DNA of 64,000 bases. Source: Pseudomonas xantholysinigenes. GTDB lineage: Bacteria > Pseudomonadota > Gammaproteobacteria > Pseudomonadales > Pseudomonadaceae. The position numbers were made by a program, and so were the translations under genes. Location: positions 4,247,001 to 4,311,000 of the forward strand of contig NZ_CP077095.1 of the NCBI RefSeq assembly GCF_014268885.2, given 5' to 3'. This document shows, piece after piece, positions 18,816 through 27,197 of this stretch. The first letter of the stretch is position 1, and every line of letters begins with the position of its first letter. A model generated the notes under the pieces. It was not told where the DNA came from, did not search any database, and worked only from the letters and a program-made list of their open reading frames with translations.

Positions 18816-21404
18816 ATGTCATCACGCAAATTCGGTCTCAACCTAGTAGTGGTGCTGGCCATCGCCGCGCTGTTCACCGGGTTCTGGGCCCTGGTCAACC
18901 GCCCGGTATCCGCCCCCGCCTGGCCGGAACAGATTTCCGGTTTTTCCTACTCGCCATTCCGCCTGGGGCAAAGCCCGCAAAAGGGCCAGTACCCCAGCGA
19001 GGATGAGATTCGCCAGGATCTGGAGCAGCTCAACAAGCTGACCGACAACATCCGTATCTACACCGTCGAGGGCACCCAGGCCGAAGTCCCGCGCCTGGCC
19101 GAGGAGCTTGGCCTGCGGGTGACCCTGGGCATCTGGATCAGCAACGACCTGGAGCGCAACGAGCGCGAAATCGAAAAAGCCATCGGCCTGGCCAACACCT
19201 CACGCAGCGTGGTGCGGGTGGTGGTCGGCAACGAGGCGCTGTTCCGCGAAGAGGTCACCACCGCGCAGCTGATCGGTTACCTCGACCGGGTCCGCGCCGC
19301 GGTCAAGGTGCCAGTGACCACCAGTGAGCAGTGGCATATCTGGAAGGAACACCCCGAGCTGGCCAAGCACGTCGACCTGATCGCCGCGCACATCCTGCCG
19401 TACTGGGAATTCGTGCCGATGAAGGACTCGGTGCAGTTCGTCCTCGACCGCGCCCGCGAGCTGCGCAAGCAGTTCCCGCGCAAGCCGCTGCTGCTCTCGG
19501 AAGTCGGCTGGCCAAGCAACGGCCGCATGCGCGGCGGCGCCGACGCCACCCAGGCCGACCAGGCCATTTACCTGCGCACCCTGGTCAACACCCTCAACCG
19601 CCGTGGCTACAACTACTTCGTCATCGAAGCCTACGACCAACCGTGGAAGGCCAGCGACGAAGGCTCGGTAGGTGCCTACTGGGGCGTATACAACGCCGAG
19701 CGCCAGCAGAAATTCAACTTCGAGGGGCCGATCGTGGCGATCCCGCAGTGGCGCGCCCTGGCCGTGGCCTCGGTGGTGCTGGCGATGATCGCCCTGGCCA
19801 TCCTGCTGATCGACGGCTCGGCGCTGCGCCAGCGTGGGCGGACCTTCCTCACTTTCATCACCTTCCTGTGCGGCTCGGTCCTGGTGTGGATCGCCTACGA
19901 CTACAGCCAGCAATACAGCACCTGGTTCAGCCTGACCGTGGGCGTGCTGCTGGCGCTCGGCGCCCTGGGCGTGTTCATCGTGCTGCTGACCGAAGCCCAT
20001 GAGCTGGCCGAGGCGGTGTGGATCCACAAACGTCGCCGGGAGTTCCTGCCGGTGCAGGGCGATAGCGCCTATCGCCCCAAAGTATCTGTGCATGTGCCGT
20101 GCTACAACGAGCCGCCAGAGATGGTCAAGCAGACCCTCGACGCCCTCGCCGCCCTGGACTATCCGGACTACGAAGTGCTGGTGATCGACAACAACACCAA
20201 GGACCCGGCGGTGTGGGAACCATTGCAGGCCCATTGCGAAAAACTCGGCGAGCGCTTCAAGTTCTTCCATGTCGCGCCCCTGGCCGGCTTCAAGGGCGGC
20301 GCGCTGAACTACCTGATCCCGCACACGGCCCAGGATGCCGAGGTGATCGCGGTGATCGACTCGGACTACTGCGTCGACCGCAACTGGCTCAAGCACATGG
20401 TGCCGCATTTCGCGGACCCGAAGATCGCCGTGGTGCAATCGCCTCAGGACTACCGCGACCAGCACGAGAGTGCCTTCAAGAAACTGTGCTACAGCGAGTA
20501 CAAGGGCTTCTTCCATATCGGCATGGTCACCCGCAACGACCGTGACGCGATCATCCAGCACGGCACCATGACCATGACCCGTCGCGCGGTGCTCGAAGAG
20601 CTGGGCTGGGCCGAGTGGTGCATCTGCGAGGACGCCGAGCTGGGCCTGCGCGTGTTCGAGAAAGGCTTGTCGGCCGCCTATGCCCACAACAGCTACGGCA
20701 AGGGCCTGATGCCCGACACCTTCATCGACTTCAAGAAGCAGCGCTTCCGCTGGGCCTATGGCGCCATCCAGATCATCAAGCACCATGCCGGCGCCTTGCT
20801 GCGCGGCAAGGGCAGCGAGCTGACCCGCGGCCAGCGCTACCACTTCCTGGCCGGCTGGCTGCCGTGGATCGCTGACGGCATGAACATCTTCTTCACCGTC
20901 GGCGCGCTGCTGTGGTCGGCGGCGATGATCATCGTGCCGCACCGGGTCGATCCGCCACTGATGATGTTCGCCATCCCGCCGCTGGCGTTGTTCTTCTTCA
21001 AGGTCGGCAAGATCGTCTTCCTCTACCGCCGCGCGGTGGGGGTCAACATGAAAGATGCCTTCGCCGCCGCGCTGGCGGGGCTGGCGCTGTCGCACACCAT
21101 CGCCAAGGCGGTGCTGTACGGGTTCTTCACCAGCAGCATGCCGTTCTTCCGCACACCGAAGAACGCCGACAGCCATGGGCTGCTGGTGGCGATTTCCGAG
21201 GCCCGCGAAGAGCTGTTCATCATGTTGTTGCTGTGGGGCGCGGCGCTGGGGATCTACCTGGTGCAGGGGCTGCCGAGTTCGGACATGCGCTTCTGGGTGG
21301 CGATGCTGCTGGTGCAGTCGCTGCCATACCTGGCGGCGCTGGTGATGGCGCTGCTGTCGTCGTTGCCGAGACCCGAAGGCCATCCCGTGACGGACGTTGC
21401 CTGA
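18816..21404 (+). CDS. ndvB: Bifunctional GH17 transglucosylase / GT2 beta-glucan synthase (NdvB type)
   Basis: Membrane enzyme for periplasmic beta-1,3-glucans. An N-terminal membrane segment (residues 8-27) is followed by a periplasmic GH17 domain whose putative acid/base E140 (VVVGNEALF) and nucleophile E229 (LLLSEVGWPS) are intact. Two membrane helices then lead to a cytoplasmic GT2 domain with VIDNNTKD, IDSDYCVD, EDAELGLRVFE and a QRFRW motif near residue 640, and further helices. The 862-aa length and domain order match Pseudomonas and Azotobacter NdvB proteins. In P. aeruginosa ndvB is linked to biofilm antibiotic tolerance. The upstream ATG at 18747 is possible but less likely. Confidence 0.88.
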   Translation: MSSRKFGLNLVVVLAIAALFTGFWALVNRPVSAPAWPEQISGFSYSPFRLGQSPQKGQYPSEDEIRQDLEQLNKLTDNIRIYTVEGTQAEVPRLAEELGLRVTLGIWISNDLERNEREIEKAIGLANTSRSVVRVVVGNEALFREEVTTAQLIGYLDRVRAAVKVPVTTSEQWHIWKEHPELAKHVDLIAAHILPYWEFVPMKDSVQFVLDRARELRKQFPRKPLLLSEVGWPSNGRMRGGADATQADQAIYLRTLVNTLNRRGYNYFVIEAYDQPWKASDEGSVGAYWGVYNAERQQKFNFEGPIVAIPQWRALAVASVVLAMIALAILLIDGSALRQRGRTFLTFITFLCGSVLVWIAYDYSQQYSTWFSLTVGVLLALGALGVFIVLLTEAHELAEAVWIHKRRREFLPVQGDSAYRPKVSVHVPCYNEPPEMVKQTLDALAALDYPDYEVLVIDNNTKDPAVWEPLQAHCEKLGERFKFFHVAPLAGFKGGALNYLIPHTAQDAEVIAVIDSDYCVDRNWLKHMVPHFADPKIAVVQSPQDYRDQHESAFKKLCYSEYKGFFHIGMVTRNDRDAIIQHGTMTMTRRAVLEELGWAEWCICEDAELGLRVFEKGLSAAYAHNSYGKGLMPDTFIDFKKQRFRWAYGAIQIIKHHAGALLRGKGSELTRGQRYHFLAGWLPWIADGMNIFFTVGALLWSAAMIIVPHRVDPPLMMFAIPPLALFFFKVGKIVFLYRRAVGVNMKDAFAAALAGLALSHTIAKAVLYGFFTSSMPFFRTPKNADSHGLLVAISEAREELFIMLLLWGAALGIYLVQGLPSSDMRFWVAMLLVQSLPYLAALVMALLSSLPRPEGHPVTDVA

Positions 21405-21421
21405 CCCACACATTAAATAAG

Positions 21422-21459
21422 GTGACCCGCAACTGGCAATTCTGTCAGTTGCGGATCAC
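21422..21459 (+). terminator. Hairpin after ndvB
   Basis: CCGCAACTG pairs with CAGTTGCGG across a 10-nt loop, and an outer GTGA/TCAC pair extends the stem. It begins 18 nt after the ndvB stop. It lacks a T-tract, so termination may be weak. The following gap to 21630 is AT-rich, with no further recognisable element. Confidence 0.55.
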
Positions 21460-21630
21460 TTGGTGGGGCGCTTTACTAAACTGACGAAGCCTACTGAAGT
21501 TTGTAGCGTCAAGGAAAGGAAACCATCAAGAACAGCGACTTGATATAAATGCGAGTCACGCCTTGATCAGCAAGAAATACACACACCATGTCTACCTTTG
21601 CCACTTGTTTCGAGTTCAAAGGAACAAACA

Positions 21631-21951
21631 ATGGACAGTTTAGCTAACAATATGTCTAACCGAGTAACGGCAACCAGTAGCTTTTCACTCTCAATAGAAG
21701 ACAGCATACAAGGCTTCATCATGGTCGACGGTAGCGAATACATTCTTCCCGCACAGCTTCAAACCTGGGCAAAATTCGCACTTGAGTGCTGGATCTCCAC
21801 CAATACAGGAACATACTTCGGCGGTGGACGCAACGTTCATTTCAATAAACCTGACATCACCGTTGAGCACGTCAACGACACAATAAGAAAAACTTACATT
21901 ACAGCTAACCGAAATACAAACCACTACCCACCATATAGCGTAGAACCCTAA
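21631..21951 (+). CDS. Small uncharacterised protein, paralogue 1 of 3
   Basis: I do not recognise the family. The 106-aa product has no signal peptide or membrane helix. AAAGGAAC sits ideally before the ATG giving MDSLANNMSNRV. Over 43 residues (from SFSLSIEDSIQGF to WAKFALECW) about half the positions are identical to the product at 23856-24143, and a weaker match exists to 23371-23655. Shared features are FSLS, a P-x-x-L-x-x-WAK-x-x-x-E core and a C-terminal basic beta-like strand (here TIRKTYITANRN). Base composition is clearly more AT-rich than the flanking core genes, suggesting acquisition. Cytosolic location is likely; function unknown. Confidence 0.75.
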   Translation: MDSLANNMSNRVTATSSFSLSIEDSIQGFIMVDGSEYILPAQLQTWAKFALECWISTNTGTYFGGGRNVHFNKPDITVEHVNDTIRKTYITANRNTNHYPPYSVEP

Positions 21952-22035
21952 CTACATCCAGCCTGTATAACTGAGCCCTGGCACAGGAAATCCGGCATAA
22001 ACGCGACGTGATTTCTCCGTCACCGAGGCATGGCC

Positions 22036-23313
22036 ATGATCAGATCAAACAAAAAAAACCTGACAACGGTCATTCTGCTCTCCATATTTTTCCTCCTGCC
22101 AAGTAAGCTTTCTGCTGCTTCACCCACTGGCAGTTCAATCGCACTCTATGAATTCGAGCCGGCCGTCAGCCGCAATGCCATTGAGCAGTTGCCAAGCACA
22201 GAAAAATCTCCCGAACTAACTGCCTTACTCGCTGAACCGACTACCAAGGAAATCAGTCTGGTACGGGTCAATCTTGATGCGGTAAAAGAAAATAACAAGA
22301 TATTGTCCATCACGTTACCTGATCGTCAGGAAGTACCCTTCGTGCAGGACTACTTCGAGATCACCGCCGAAGGCACAACTGTCTGGGCCGGCGCCCCTCC
22401 CTCTGATCGCAGGCAGCGCTTCCCATCCCCCTCCGAAGTGAAGCGGGACCCACTGAACATGCTGTTCATCCAGCATTACGGCGATCACGTACGTGGCGAG
22501 ATCCGCCTGGCCGGACAGGCCTACCGGCTTGAACCGGCAGGCGCCGGCTTGCATGCCTTGCTCAAGGTGGATCAGGGGCAGACGACCTGCGAGCCGGTCA
22601 CCGAGAGCGACAACCTGCCAGCAACACCCGCGCCCACCACCAACCGCGCAGCACGCAGCACCATCACCTATCTCATCGTCAGTACCGATGAAGCACGCAA
22701 AAAAAATTCACTCATAGAAGAACGCATCGAGAACAGCATGAAGTTTGCGCAGCGGTTTCTGGATAACAGTGATATCGATATCACCTTCGAGAAAGCCGGC
22801 TACTACGCGGCCACCTACAGCGAAAATGGAAAAACCAGCAACACCGTACTGAGAGACCTCCGGGACACCTCTGCGGAACCTGGAAAGTCAGTATTGGCCG
22901 AGCGCGAACGAGTGCGTGCCGATATCGTGATCGTCGCCGCGGGACTGGTCGATGGCACCTCCTACAGGGATGCGCGCAAGGAAACGGCCTTTGCACTTGT
23001 AAAAACGAATAGCGTGGCCGAAGAAATCATCCATCAGGTCGGCCATGTCCTGGGGGCAGATCACATATGGAAAGAAGGCGATCCCGAATTCGAGCCGCCT
23101 TATAAGTTCGGCTATCTCATGAACTTCATGGGAGGTACCAAGGGGAGTAACACCTTGATGGGGCAGTACGAAAACTGTGGCGGCTGCGGCATGGCTTCTA
23201 TTTTTTCAAACCCCAGAGAAACCTATGTAGGGCATCCCACAGGCACCGTTGAGCATAACGATGTCGCGCGACGCTTTAATGAACGACGCACCGAAGTAGA
23301 AAATTTTTATTGA
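22036..23313 (+). CDS. Secreted metzincin-like protein with altered catalytic residue (probable pseudo-protease)
   Basis: A signal peptide (MIRSNKKNLTTVILLSIFF, Ala-rich cleavage region near residue 28) is followed by a propeptide-like region and a C-terminal reprolysin-like domain. The zinc site reads HQVGHVLGADH at residues 333-343. All three His and the Gly of HExxHxxGxxH are kept, but the catalytic Glu is Gln334 (codon CAG). Downstream are LMNFMGG (a possible Met-turn), a CGGC pair and the family-typical SNPRE...GTVEHNDVARRFNERR end. Start 22036 is chosen because GAGG lies 7 nt upstream; ATG 22030 is the alternative. 425 aa. Zinc binding without proteolysis is the expected consequence, but untested. 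Confidence 0.75.
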   Translation: MIRSNKKNLTTVILLSIFFLLPSKLSAASPTGSSIALYEFEPAVSRNAIEQLPSTEKSPELTALLAEPTTKEISLVRVNLDAVKENNKILSITLPDRQEVPFVQDYFEITAEGTTVWAGAPPSDRRQRFPSPSEVKRDPLNMLFIQHYGDHVRGEIRLAGQAYRLEPAGAGLHALLKVDQGQTTCEPVTESDNLPATPAPTTNRAARSTITYLIVSTDEARKKNSLIEERIENSMKFAQRFLDNSDIDITFEKAGYYAATYSENGKTSNTVLRDLRDTSAEPGKSVLAERERVRADIVIVAAGLVDGTSYRDARKETAFALVKTNSVAEEIIHQVGHVLGADHIWKEGDPEFEPPYKFGYLMNFMGGTKGSNTLMGQYENCGGCGMASIFSNPRETYVGHPTGTVEHNDVARRFNERRTEVENFY

Positions 23314-23370
23314 TCGGCGACTTACGCAACAATCACGAACCTTATCGACCTACCACAGGAGATAAATAAC

Positions 23371-23655
23371 ATGCCAGCTACAGAAATACTATCCGAGATG
23401 TACGCAGGCGTATTTTCCCTATCCGCTTCCGACACAACCTCAACATTGATTTTCAGATCACTCTCCATAAACCCTCCATATGAACGTCAAGTGCCTGCAG
23501 ACTTAGTTGGCTGGGCAAAAACCATCTGTGAGTACCACCTAAATTTTCCCGGGAAATTTAGGATACTCGTACGATATGACACCCAAATTGTTCGCCAACT
23601 TTTCTTAGAAGTCCCCAACATCAGAGTCCTAGAACAAAACACAGGCTCGCTTTGA
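23371..23655 (+). CDS. Small uncharacterised protein, paralogue 2 of 3
   Basis: A 94-aa protein of unknown function, the most diverged of the three paralogues. It keeps FSLS near residue 16, VPADLVGWAKTICEYHL in the middle and IVRQLFLEV near the end, the last matching IVRQLFITA of paralogue 3. AGGAGATAAATAAC precedes the ATG. It begins 57 nt after the pseudo-protease stop, and its stop lies just before the decayed second protease fragment. No signal peptide is seen. Confidence 0.7.
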   Translation: MPATEILSEMYAGVFSLSASDTTSTLIFRSLSINPPYERQVPADLVGWAKTICEYHLNFPGKFRILVRYDTQIVRQLFLEVPNIRVLEQNTGSL

Positions 23656-23690
23656 GTCGAACACCAAAGATAAAACTTTTCCACTCTACA

Positions 23691-23777
23691 GATTTTCCCT
23701 CCCAAGGGACAGACGAGCCTCACAACGTTGCCAGGCAATTTAATAAGCAAAGGGGAATCATGGATAAATTTTACTGA
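23691..23777 (+). pseudogene. Decayed C-terminal remnant of a second pseudo-protease copy
   Basis: The frame ending in TGA at 23775-23777 reads DFPSQGTDEPHNVARQFNKQ followed by RGIMDKFY. This aligns with the C terminus of the 22036-23313 protein (HPTGTVEHNDVARRFNERRT, EVENFY), including the terminal FY. No start codon or upstream catalytic region survives. Another frame just before it (FESNTKDKTF) may match FSNPRETYV, implying a frameshift. It lies between paralogues 2 and 3. The match is short but colinear and ends at the same stop position. Confidence 0.65.
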
Positions 23778-23855
23778 ACTACCAAAATCAACAACACGCA
23801 CCAAAATCTTCGTAGCAACACCCTACCAAAACACATACTGCCCCAGGAGAATCCA

Positions 23856-24143
23856 ATGAGCCAGCCAACAGCACTTCAAACAACAGTAGCAAGTAAAAGC
23901 TTCTCGCTATCGATAGAGGAAGGCATACAGAGCACCATAAAGATAGATGGCATTGACTTCATAGTCCCCCAACAGCTTACAGCATGGGCAAAATATGCAT
24001 TCGAATGTTGGTTAAATATATTAGACACTAACAACTCTAGCGCAACCTCAAGCAAACCAGGCATTCAAATCGAGCACGAAGGAAGAATAGTAAGACAACT
24101 ATTTATCACTGCCAGGGCCAACAGCAACTACCCTAGAACCTAA
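23856..24143 (+). CDS. Small uncharacterised protein, paralogue 3 of 3
   Basis: A 95-aa protein, closest to paralogue 1 (SKSFSLSIEEGIQ, QQLTAWAKYAFECWL, HEGRIVRQLFITARANSNYP). AGGAGAATCC precedes the ATG at good spacing. No signal peptide, cysteine cluster or nucleic-acid-binding motif is evident. It starts 78 nt after the stop of the decayed protease fragment, repeating the protease-then-small-gene order of the intact copy. Function unknown. Confidence 0.72.
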   Translation: MSQPTALQTTVASKSFSLSIEEGIQSTIKIDGIDFIVPQQLTAWAKYAFECWLNILDTNNSSATSSKPGIQIEHEGRIVRQLFITARANSNYPRT

Positions 24144-24186
24144 ATAACGATCTCAACAGTGAAATATTCGGAGATATCAACGGTAG

Positions 24187-24222
24187 CCCCTCTCGCGGGG
24201 GATGCTCTAAAAACATCCCCCC
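24187..24222 (+). terminator. Competing GC-rich hairpins at the end of the island
   Basis: CCCC(TCTCGC)GGGG and GGGGGATG(CTCTAAAAA)CATCCCCC share the same GGGG run and cannot form together. The second has an 8-bp stem and is followed by a C/A-rich tract rather than T. It may end the island transcript or regulate read-through towards dapE. A possible dapE -10 (TATAAG) lies at 24251-24256. Confidence 0.45.
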
Positions 24223-24304
24223 AATCCCCGTGCCCACTGCTGCCATTTGATATAAGATAACGCCCCTCAGTTCCCCCCGCCTTGCCTTGCCCCGGAGTCC
24301 TTCA

Positions 24305-25456
24305 ATGACGGCCCCAGCCGAGCTTTCGCCTACCCTGCAACTGGCCTGCGACCTGATCCGCCGCCCCTCGGTCACCCCGCTCGACGCCGACTGCCAGACC
24401 CAGATGATGAACCGCCTGAGCGCCATCGGCTTTCAACTCGAGCCAATGCGCATCGAGGACGTCGACAACTTCTGGGCCACCCACGGCAACCAGGAAGGTC
24501 CGGTACTGTGCTTCGCCGGGCACACCGACGTGGTCCCCACCGGCCCCGTGCAGCAATGGCAGCATGAGCCATTCGAGGCGCTGATCGACGCCGACGGCAT
24601 GCTCTGTGGCCGTGGCGCCGCCGACATGAAGGGCAGCCTGGCGTCGATGGTAGTGGCCAGCGAGCGCTTCGTGCAGGACTACCCGAACCACCGCGGCAAG
24701 ATCGCCTTCCTCATCACCAGCGACGAGGAAGGCCCGGCCCACCATGGCACCAAGGCCGTGGTCGAGCGCCTTAAGGCACGTAACGAACGCCTGGACTGGT
24801 GCATCGTCGGCGAACCGTCCAGCACCACCCTGCTCGGCGACGTGGTCAAGAATGGCCGCCGTGGCTCGCTCGGCGCGACCCTGACCGTACGCGGCAAGCA
24901 GGGCCATGTGGCCTATCCGCACCTGGCGCGCAACCCGATCCACCTGGCCGCCCCGGCCCTCGCGGAACTGGCCGCCGAGCACTGGGACGAAGGCAATGCG
25001 TTCTTCCCGCCGACCAGCTTCCAGATCTCCAACCTCAACTCCGGTACCGGCGCCACCAACGTGGTCCCGGGCGAGCTGACCGCGCTGTTCAACTTCCGCT
25101 TCTCCACCGAGTCGACGGTCGAAGGCCTGCAGCAGCGCGTCGCGGCGATCCTCGACAAGCATCAGCTGGAATGGAGCATCGACTGGGCGCTGTCGGGCCT
25201 GCCCTTCCTCACCGAGCCGGGCGAGCTGCTCGATGCGGTGTCGTCGAGCATCAAGGCGGTCACCGGTCGCGAAACCCGCCCATCGACCAGCGGCGGCACC
25301 TCCGACGGCCGCTTCATCGCCACCATGGGCACCCAGGTGGTCGAGCTCGGCCCGGTCAACGCCACCATCCACCAAGTGGACGAGCGCATCCTGGCCAGCG
25401 ACCTCGACCTGCTGACCGAAATCTACTACCAGACCCTGGTACGGTTGCTCGCCTGA
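24305..25456 (+). CDS. dapE: Succinyl-diaminopimelate desuccinylase
   Basis: M20 metallohydrolase that releases L,L-diaminopimelate from its N-succinyl derivative, after DapD and DapC. Metal-binding motifs [24 protein letters not shown] and TSDEEGPA (general-base Glu) are present; the C-terminal [13 protein letters not shown] is also typical. The start [14 protein letters not shown] (383 aa) has CGGAG upstream. The stop overlaps the rlmA start by one base. Confidence 0.97.
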   Translation: MTAPAELSPTLQLACDLIRRPSVTPLDADCQTQMMNRLSAIGFQLEPMRIEDVDNFWATHGNQEGPVLCFAGHTDVVPTGPVQQWQHEPFEALIDADGMLCGRGAADMKGSLASMVVASERFVQDYPNHRGKIAFLITSDEEGPAHHGTKAVVERLKARNERLDWCIVGEPSSTTLLGDVVKNGRRGSLGATLTVRGKQGHVAYPHLARNPIHLAAPALAELAAEHWDEGNAFFPPTSFQISNLNSGTGATNVVPGELTALFNFRFSTESTVEGLQQRVAAILDKHQLEWSIDWALSGLPFLTEPGELLDAVSSSIKAVTGRETRPSTSGGTSDGRFIATMGTQVVELGPVNATIHQVDERILASDLDLLTEIYYQTLVRLLA

Positions 25457-26268
25457 TGCTCGCCTGCCCTCTCTGCCAGGCGCCCCTGGCGCATCTCGAC
25501 AACGGCGTGGCCTGCCCGGCCGGCCACCGTTTCGACCGTGCCCGCCAGGGTTACCTGAACCTGCTGCCGGTGCAGCACAAGAACAGCCGCGACCCCGGCG
25601 ACAACCAGGCCATGGTCGAAGCCCGCCGCGACTTCCTCGACGCCGGCCACTATGCGCCGGTGGCCGAGCGCCTGGCGCAGTTGGCCGCCGAACGCCAGCC
25701 GAATACCTGGCTGGACATCGGCTGCGGCGAAGGCTACTACACCGCGCAGATCGCCCAGGCCCTGCCGGCAGCCGACGGCTATGCCCTGGACATCTCTCGC
25801 GAGGCGGTCAAGCGCGCCTGCCGCCGCGCCCCCGAGGTGACCTGGATGGTGGCCAGCATGGCCCGCGTGCCCATGGCCGACGCCAGCTGCGGCTTCATCG
25901 CCAGCGTGTTCAGCCCGCTGGACTGGGCCGAAGCCAAGCGCTTGCTCGCCCCCGGCGGCGGCCTGATGCGCGTCGGGCCGACCAGCGGCCACCTGATGGA
26001 ACTGCGCGAGGTGCTCTACGATGAAGTGCGCCCGTACGCCGACGACAAGCACCTGGCGCTGGTGCCACAAGGCATGCACCACGCCCACAGCGAAATCCTC
26101 GAGTTTCGCCTGAGCCTGGCCCAGGCCAAGGCCCGCGCCGACCTGCTGGCCATGACCCCGCACGGCTGGCGCGCCAGCGCCGAGAAGCGCGCACGAGTGA
26201 TCGACCAGCCCGAGCCCTTCGAGGTCACCGTTTCCATGCGTTATGACTATTTCGTGCGTCAAGACTGA
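25456..26268 (+). CDS. rlmA: 23S rRNA (guanine-N1)-methyltransferase, RlmA family
   Basis: SAM-dependent enzyme expected to methylate N1 of G745 (E. coli numbering) in domain II of 23S rRNA. The N-terminal zinc ribbon CPLCQAPL...CPAGHRFD and the SAM motif WLDIGCGEGYYTAQIA are clear. 270 aa from the ATG that overlaps the dapE TGA; the longer open frame upstream lies wholly inside dapE and is a shadow. The paralogue TlrB subtype cannot be excluded but is not expected in Pseudomonas. Confidence 0.92.
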   Translation: MLACPLCQAPLAHLDNGVACPAGHRFDRARQGYLNLLPVQHKNSRDPGDNQAMVEARRDFLDAGHYAPVAERLAQLAAERQPNTWLDIGCGEGYYTAQIAQALPAADGYALDISREAVKRACRRAPEVTWMVASMARVPMADASCGFIASVFSPLDWAEAKRLLAPGGGLMRVGPTSGHLMELREVLYDEVRPYADDKHLALVPQGMHHAHSEILEFRLSLAQAKARADLLAMTPHGWRASAEKRARVIDQPEPFEVTVSMRYDYFVRQD

Positions 26269-26284
26269 GCACACTGGAGCCCCC

Positions 26285-26662
26285 ATGCGTCAACCCGATA
26301 TCGAGATCTACCTCAAGGACGACGACGTCGATCACAAGCAGATCGCCGACTGGCTCGCCCAGGCCCTGGGCCCGTGCAGCGAATGGAAGCAGAAAGGCCA
26401 GACCTTCAAGTGCATGGCCGGTAACATTCCGGTCACTTGGTTACCCAAGGCTGTGGGGAAATGGAACAGCCTGTACCTGGAGAGCGACCAGACCCCCTGG
26501 GACGACGACATCGCCTGCGCCCGCGCGGCGTTCGCCGCGCTCAACGTCGAAGTGCGTTGCGCGCCGGGTAGCTGGAGCGAGGAAGATGGTGAAGAAGATG
26601 CCGACCGCTGGGTCCGCATCAGCGCCGACGGTGAACAGGAAATCACCTGGCGCACGAGCTGA
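26285..26662 (+). CDS. Conserved hypothetical protein next to rlmA
   Basis: A 125-aa acidic protein starting MRQPDIEIYLKDDDVDHKQI, with CTGGAG upstream. It is unfamiliar as a domain, but the position after rlmA and before the cold-shock gene is conserved in Pseudomonas. No signal peptide or membrane segment. The acidic stretch EEDGEEDADRWVRI near the C terminus is notable. It follows rlmA by 16 nt, so it is likely co-transcribed with dapE-rlmA. Confidence 0.8.
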   Translation: MRQPDIEIYLKDDDVDHKQIADWLAQALGPCSEWKQKGQTFKCMAGNIPVTWLPKAVGKWNSLYLESDQTPWDDDIACARAAFAALNVEVRCAPGSWSEEDGEEDADRWVRISADGEQEITWRTS

Positions 26663-26665
26663 AGC

Positions 26666-26756
26666 GTCAAGTACTGAGCTGCAAGCTCCAAGTTCGATCG
26701 CATCAGGCTGCAAGCTTCACGGATAGCTTGCAGCTTGAAGCTTACCGCTTGAGACG
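26666..26756. repeat. Interspersed palindromic repeat of the CTTGCAGCTTG type, copy 2
   Basis: GAGCTGCAAGCTCCAAG and the inverted GCTTGCAGCTTGAAGC flank a short centre, between the convergent hypothetical and cold-shock genes. Same family as 6263-6360 and 30964-31066. A shared transcription-end role is plausible. Confidence 0.7.
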
Positions 26757-26760
26757 GCGG

Positions 26761-26970
26761 TCAGAGACCGACGACGTCTTCAGCCTGCAGGCCTTTCTGG
26801 CCTTGCACGAGGGCGTATTCGACCTGCTGTCCCTCGACCAGGGTGCGATGCCCCTCACCGCGGATAGCCCGATAGTGGACGAACACATCCGCACCACCCT
26901 CGCGCTGAATGAAGCCATAACCCTTGGCATCGTTGAACCACTTCACATTCCCAGTCTCACGAGACGACAT
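26761..26970 (-). CDS. Cold-shock domain protein (CspD/CapB type)
   Basis: A 69-aa single-domain OB-fold RNA chaperone. RNP1 ([10 protein letters not shown]) and RNP2 (VFVHYRAI) are intact, preceded by TGNVKWFN. The family binds single-stranded RNA/DNA and melts secondary structure during cold or stationary phase. Its minus-strand leader of about 100 nt upstream of 26970 is long, as is usual for csp genes. Which csp paralogue it is cannot be fixed from this window. Confidence 0.93.
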   Translation of the reverse strand: MSSRETGNVKWFNDAKGYGFIQREGGADVFVHYRAIRGEGHRTLVEGQQVEYALVQGQKGLQAEDVVGL

Positions 26971-27072
26971 CTGAACTACTCCGGATTTTTATTTTGAAGA
27001 TCGCCTTGCAGGCAGGGGCTCCACGCCCATGCCAACGCCGCTTGCCCGAACTATCTTGCAAGTGGCAGGCCG

Positions 27073-27078
27073 AGTATA
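27073..27078 (-). promoter_or_regulatory. Candidate cold-shock gene promoter (-10)
   Basis: TATACT on the minus strand preceded by a T-rich run (TTTTTTTTG) lies about 103 nt before the cold-shock ATG, consistent with a long regulated leader. The -35 is weak (TGAATT). The remaining bases up to 27197 carry the plsB upstream region, in which no clear promoter is seen. Confidence 0.45.
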
Positions 27079-27197
27079 TGACACGAAACAAAAAAAATTC
27101 ATGACGGCCTGGAGAATGGCCGAATTTTGCTGAACTTACGCAGATACGGCAGACTAACCGCCTGTAAAACACCGAAACTTCACCAGGGCCCGACCCC

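Noticed and set aside
21405..21630. Another copy of the small paralogue or protease upstream of the island
   Set aside because: None of the three plus-strand frames gave the FSLS/WAK or HNDVARRFN patterns.
24799..25455. Long open frame continuous with rlmA
   Set aside because: It lies inside dapE in another frame and is Arg/Pro/Gly-rich like other GC-driven shadows; the true rlmA start at 25456 overlaps the dapE stop.
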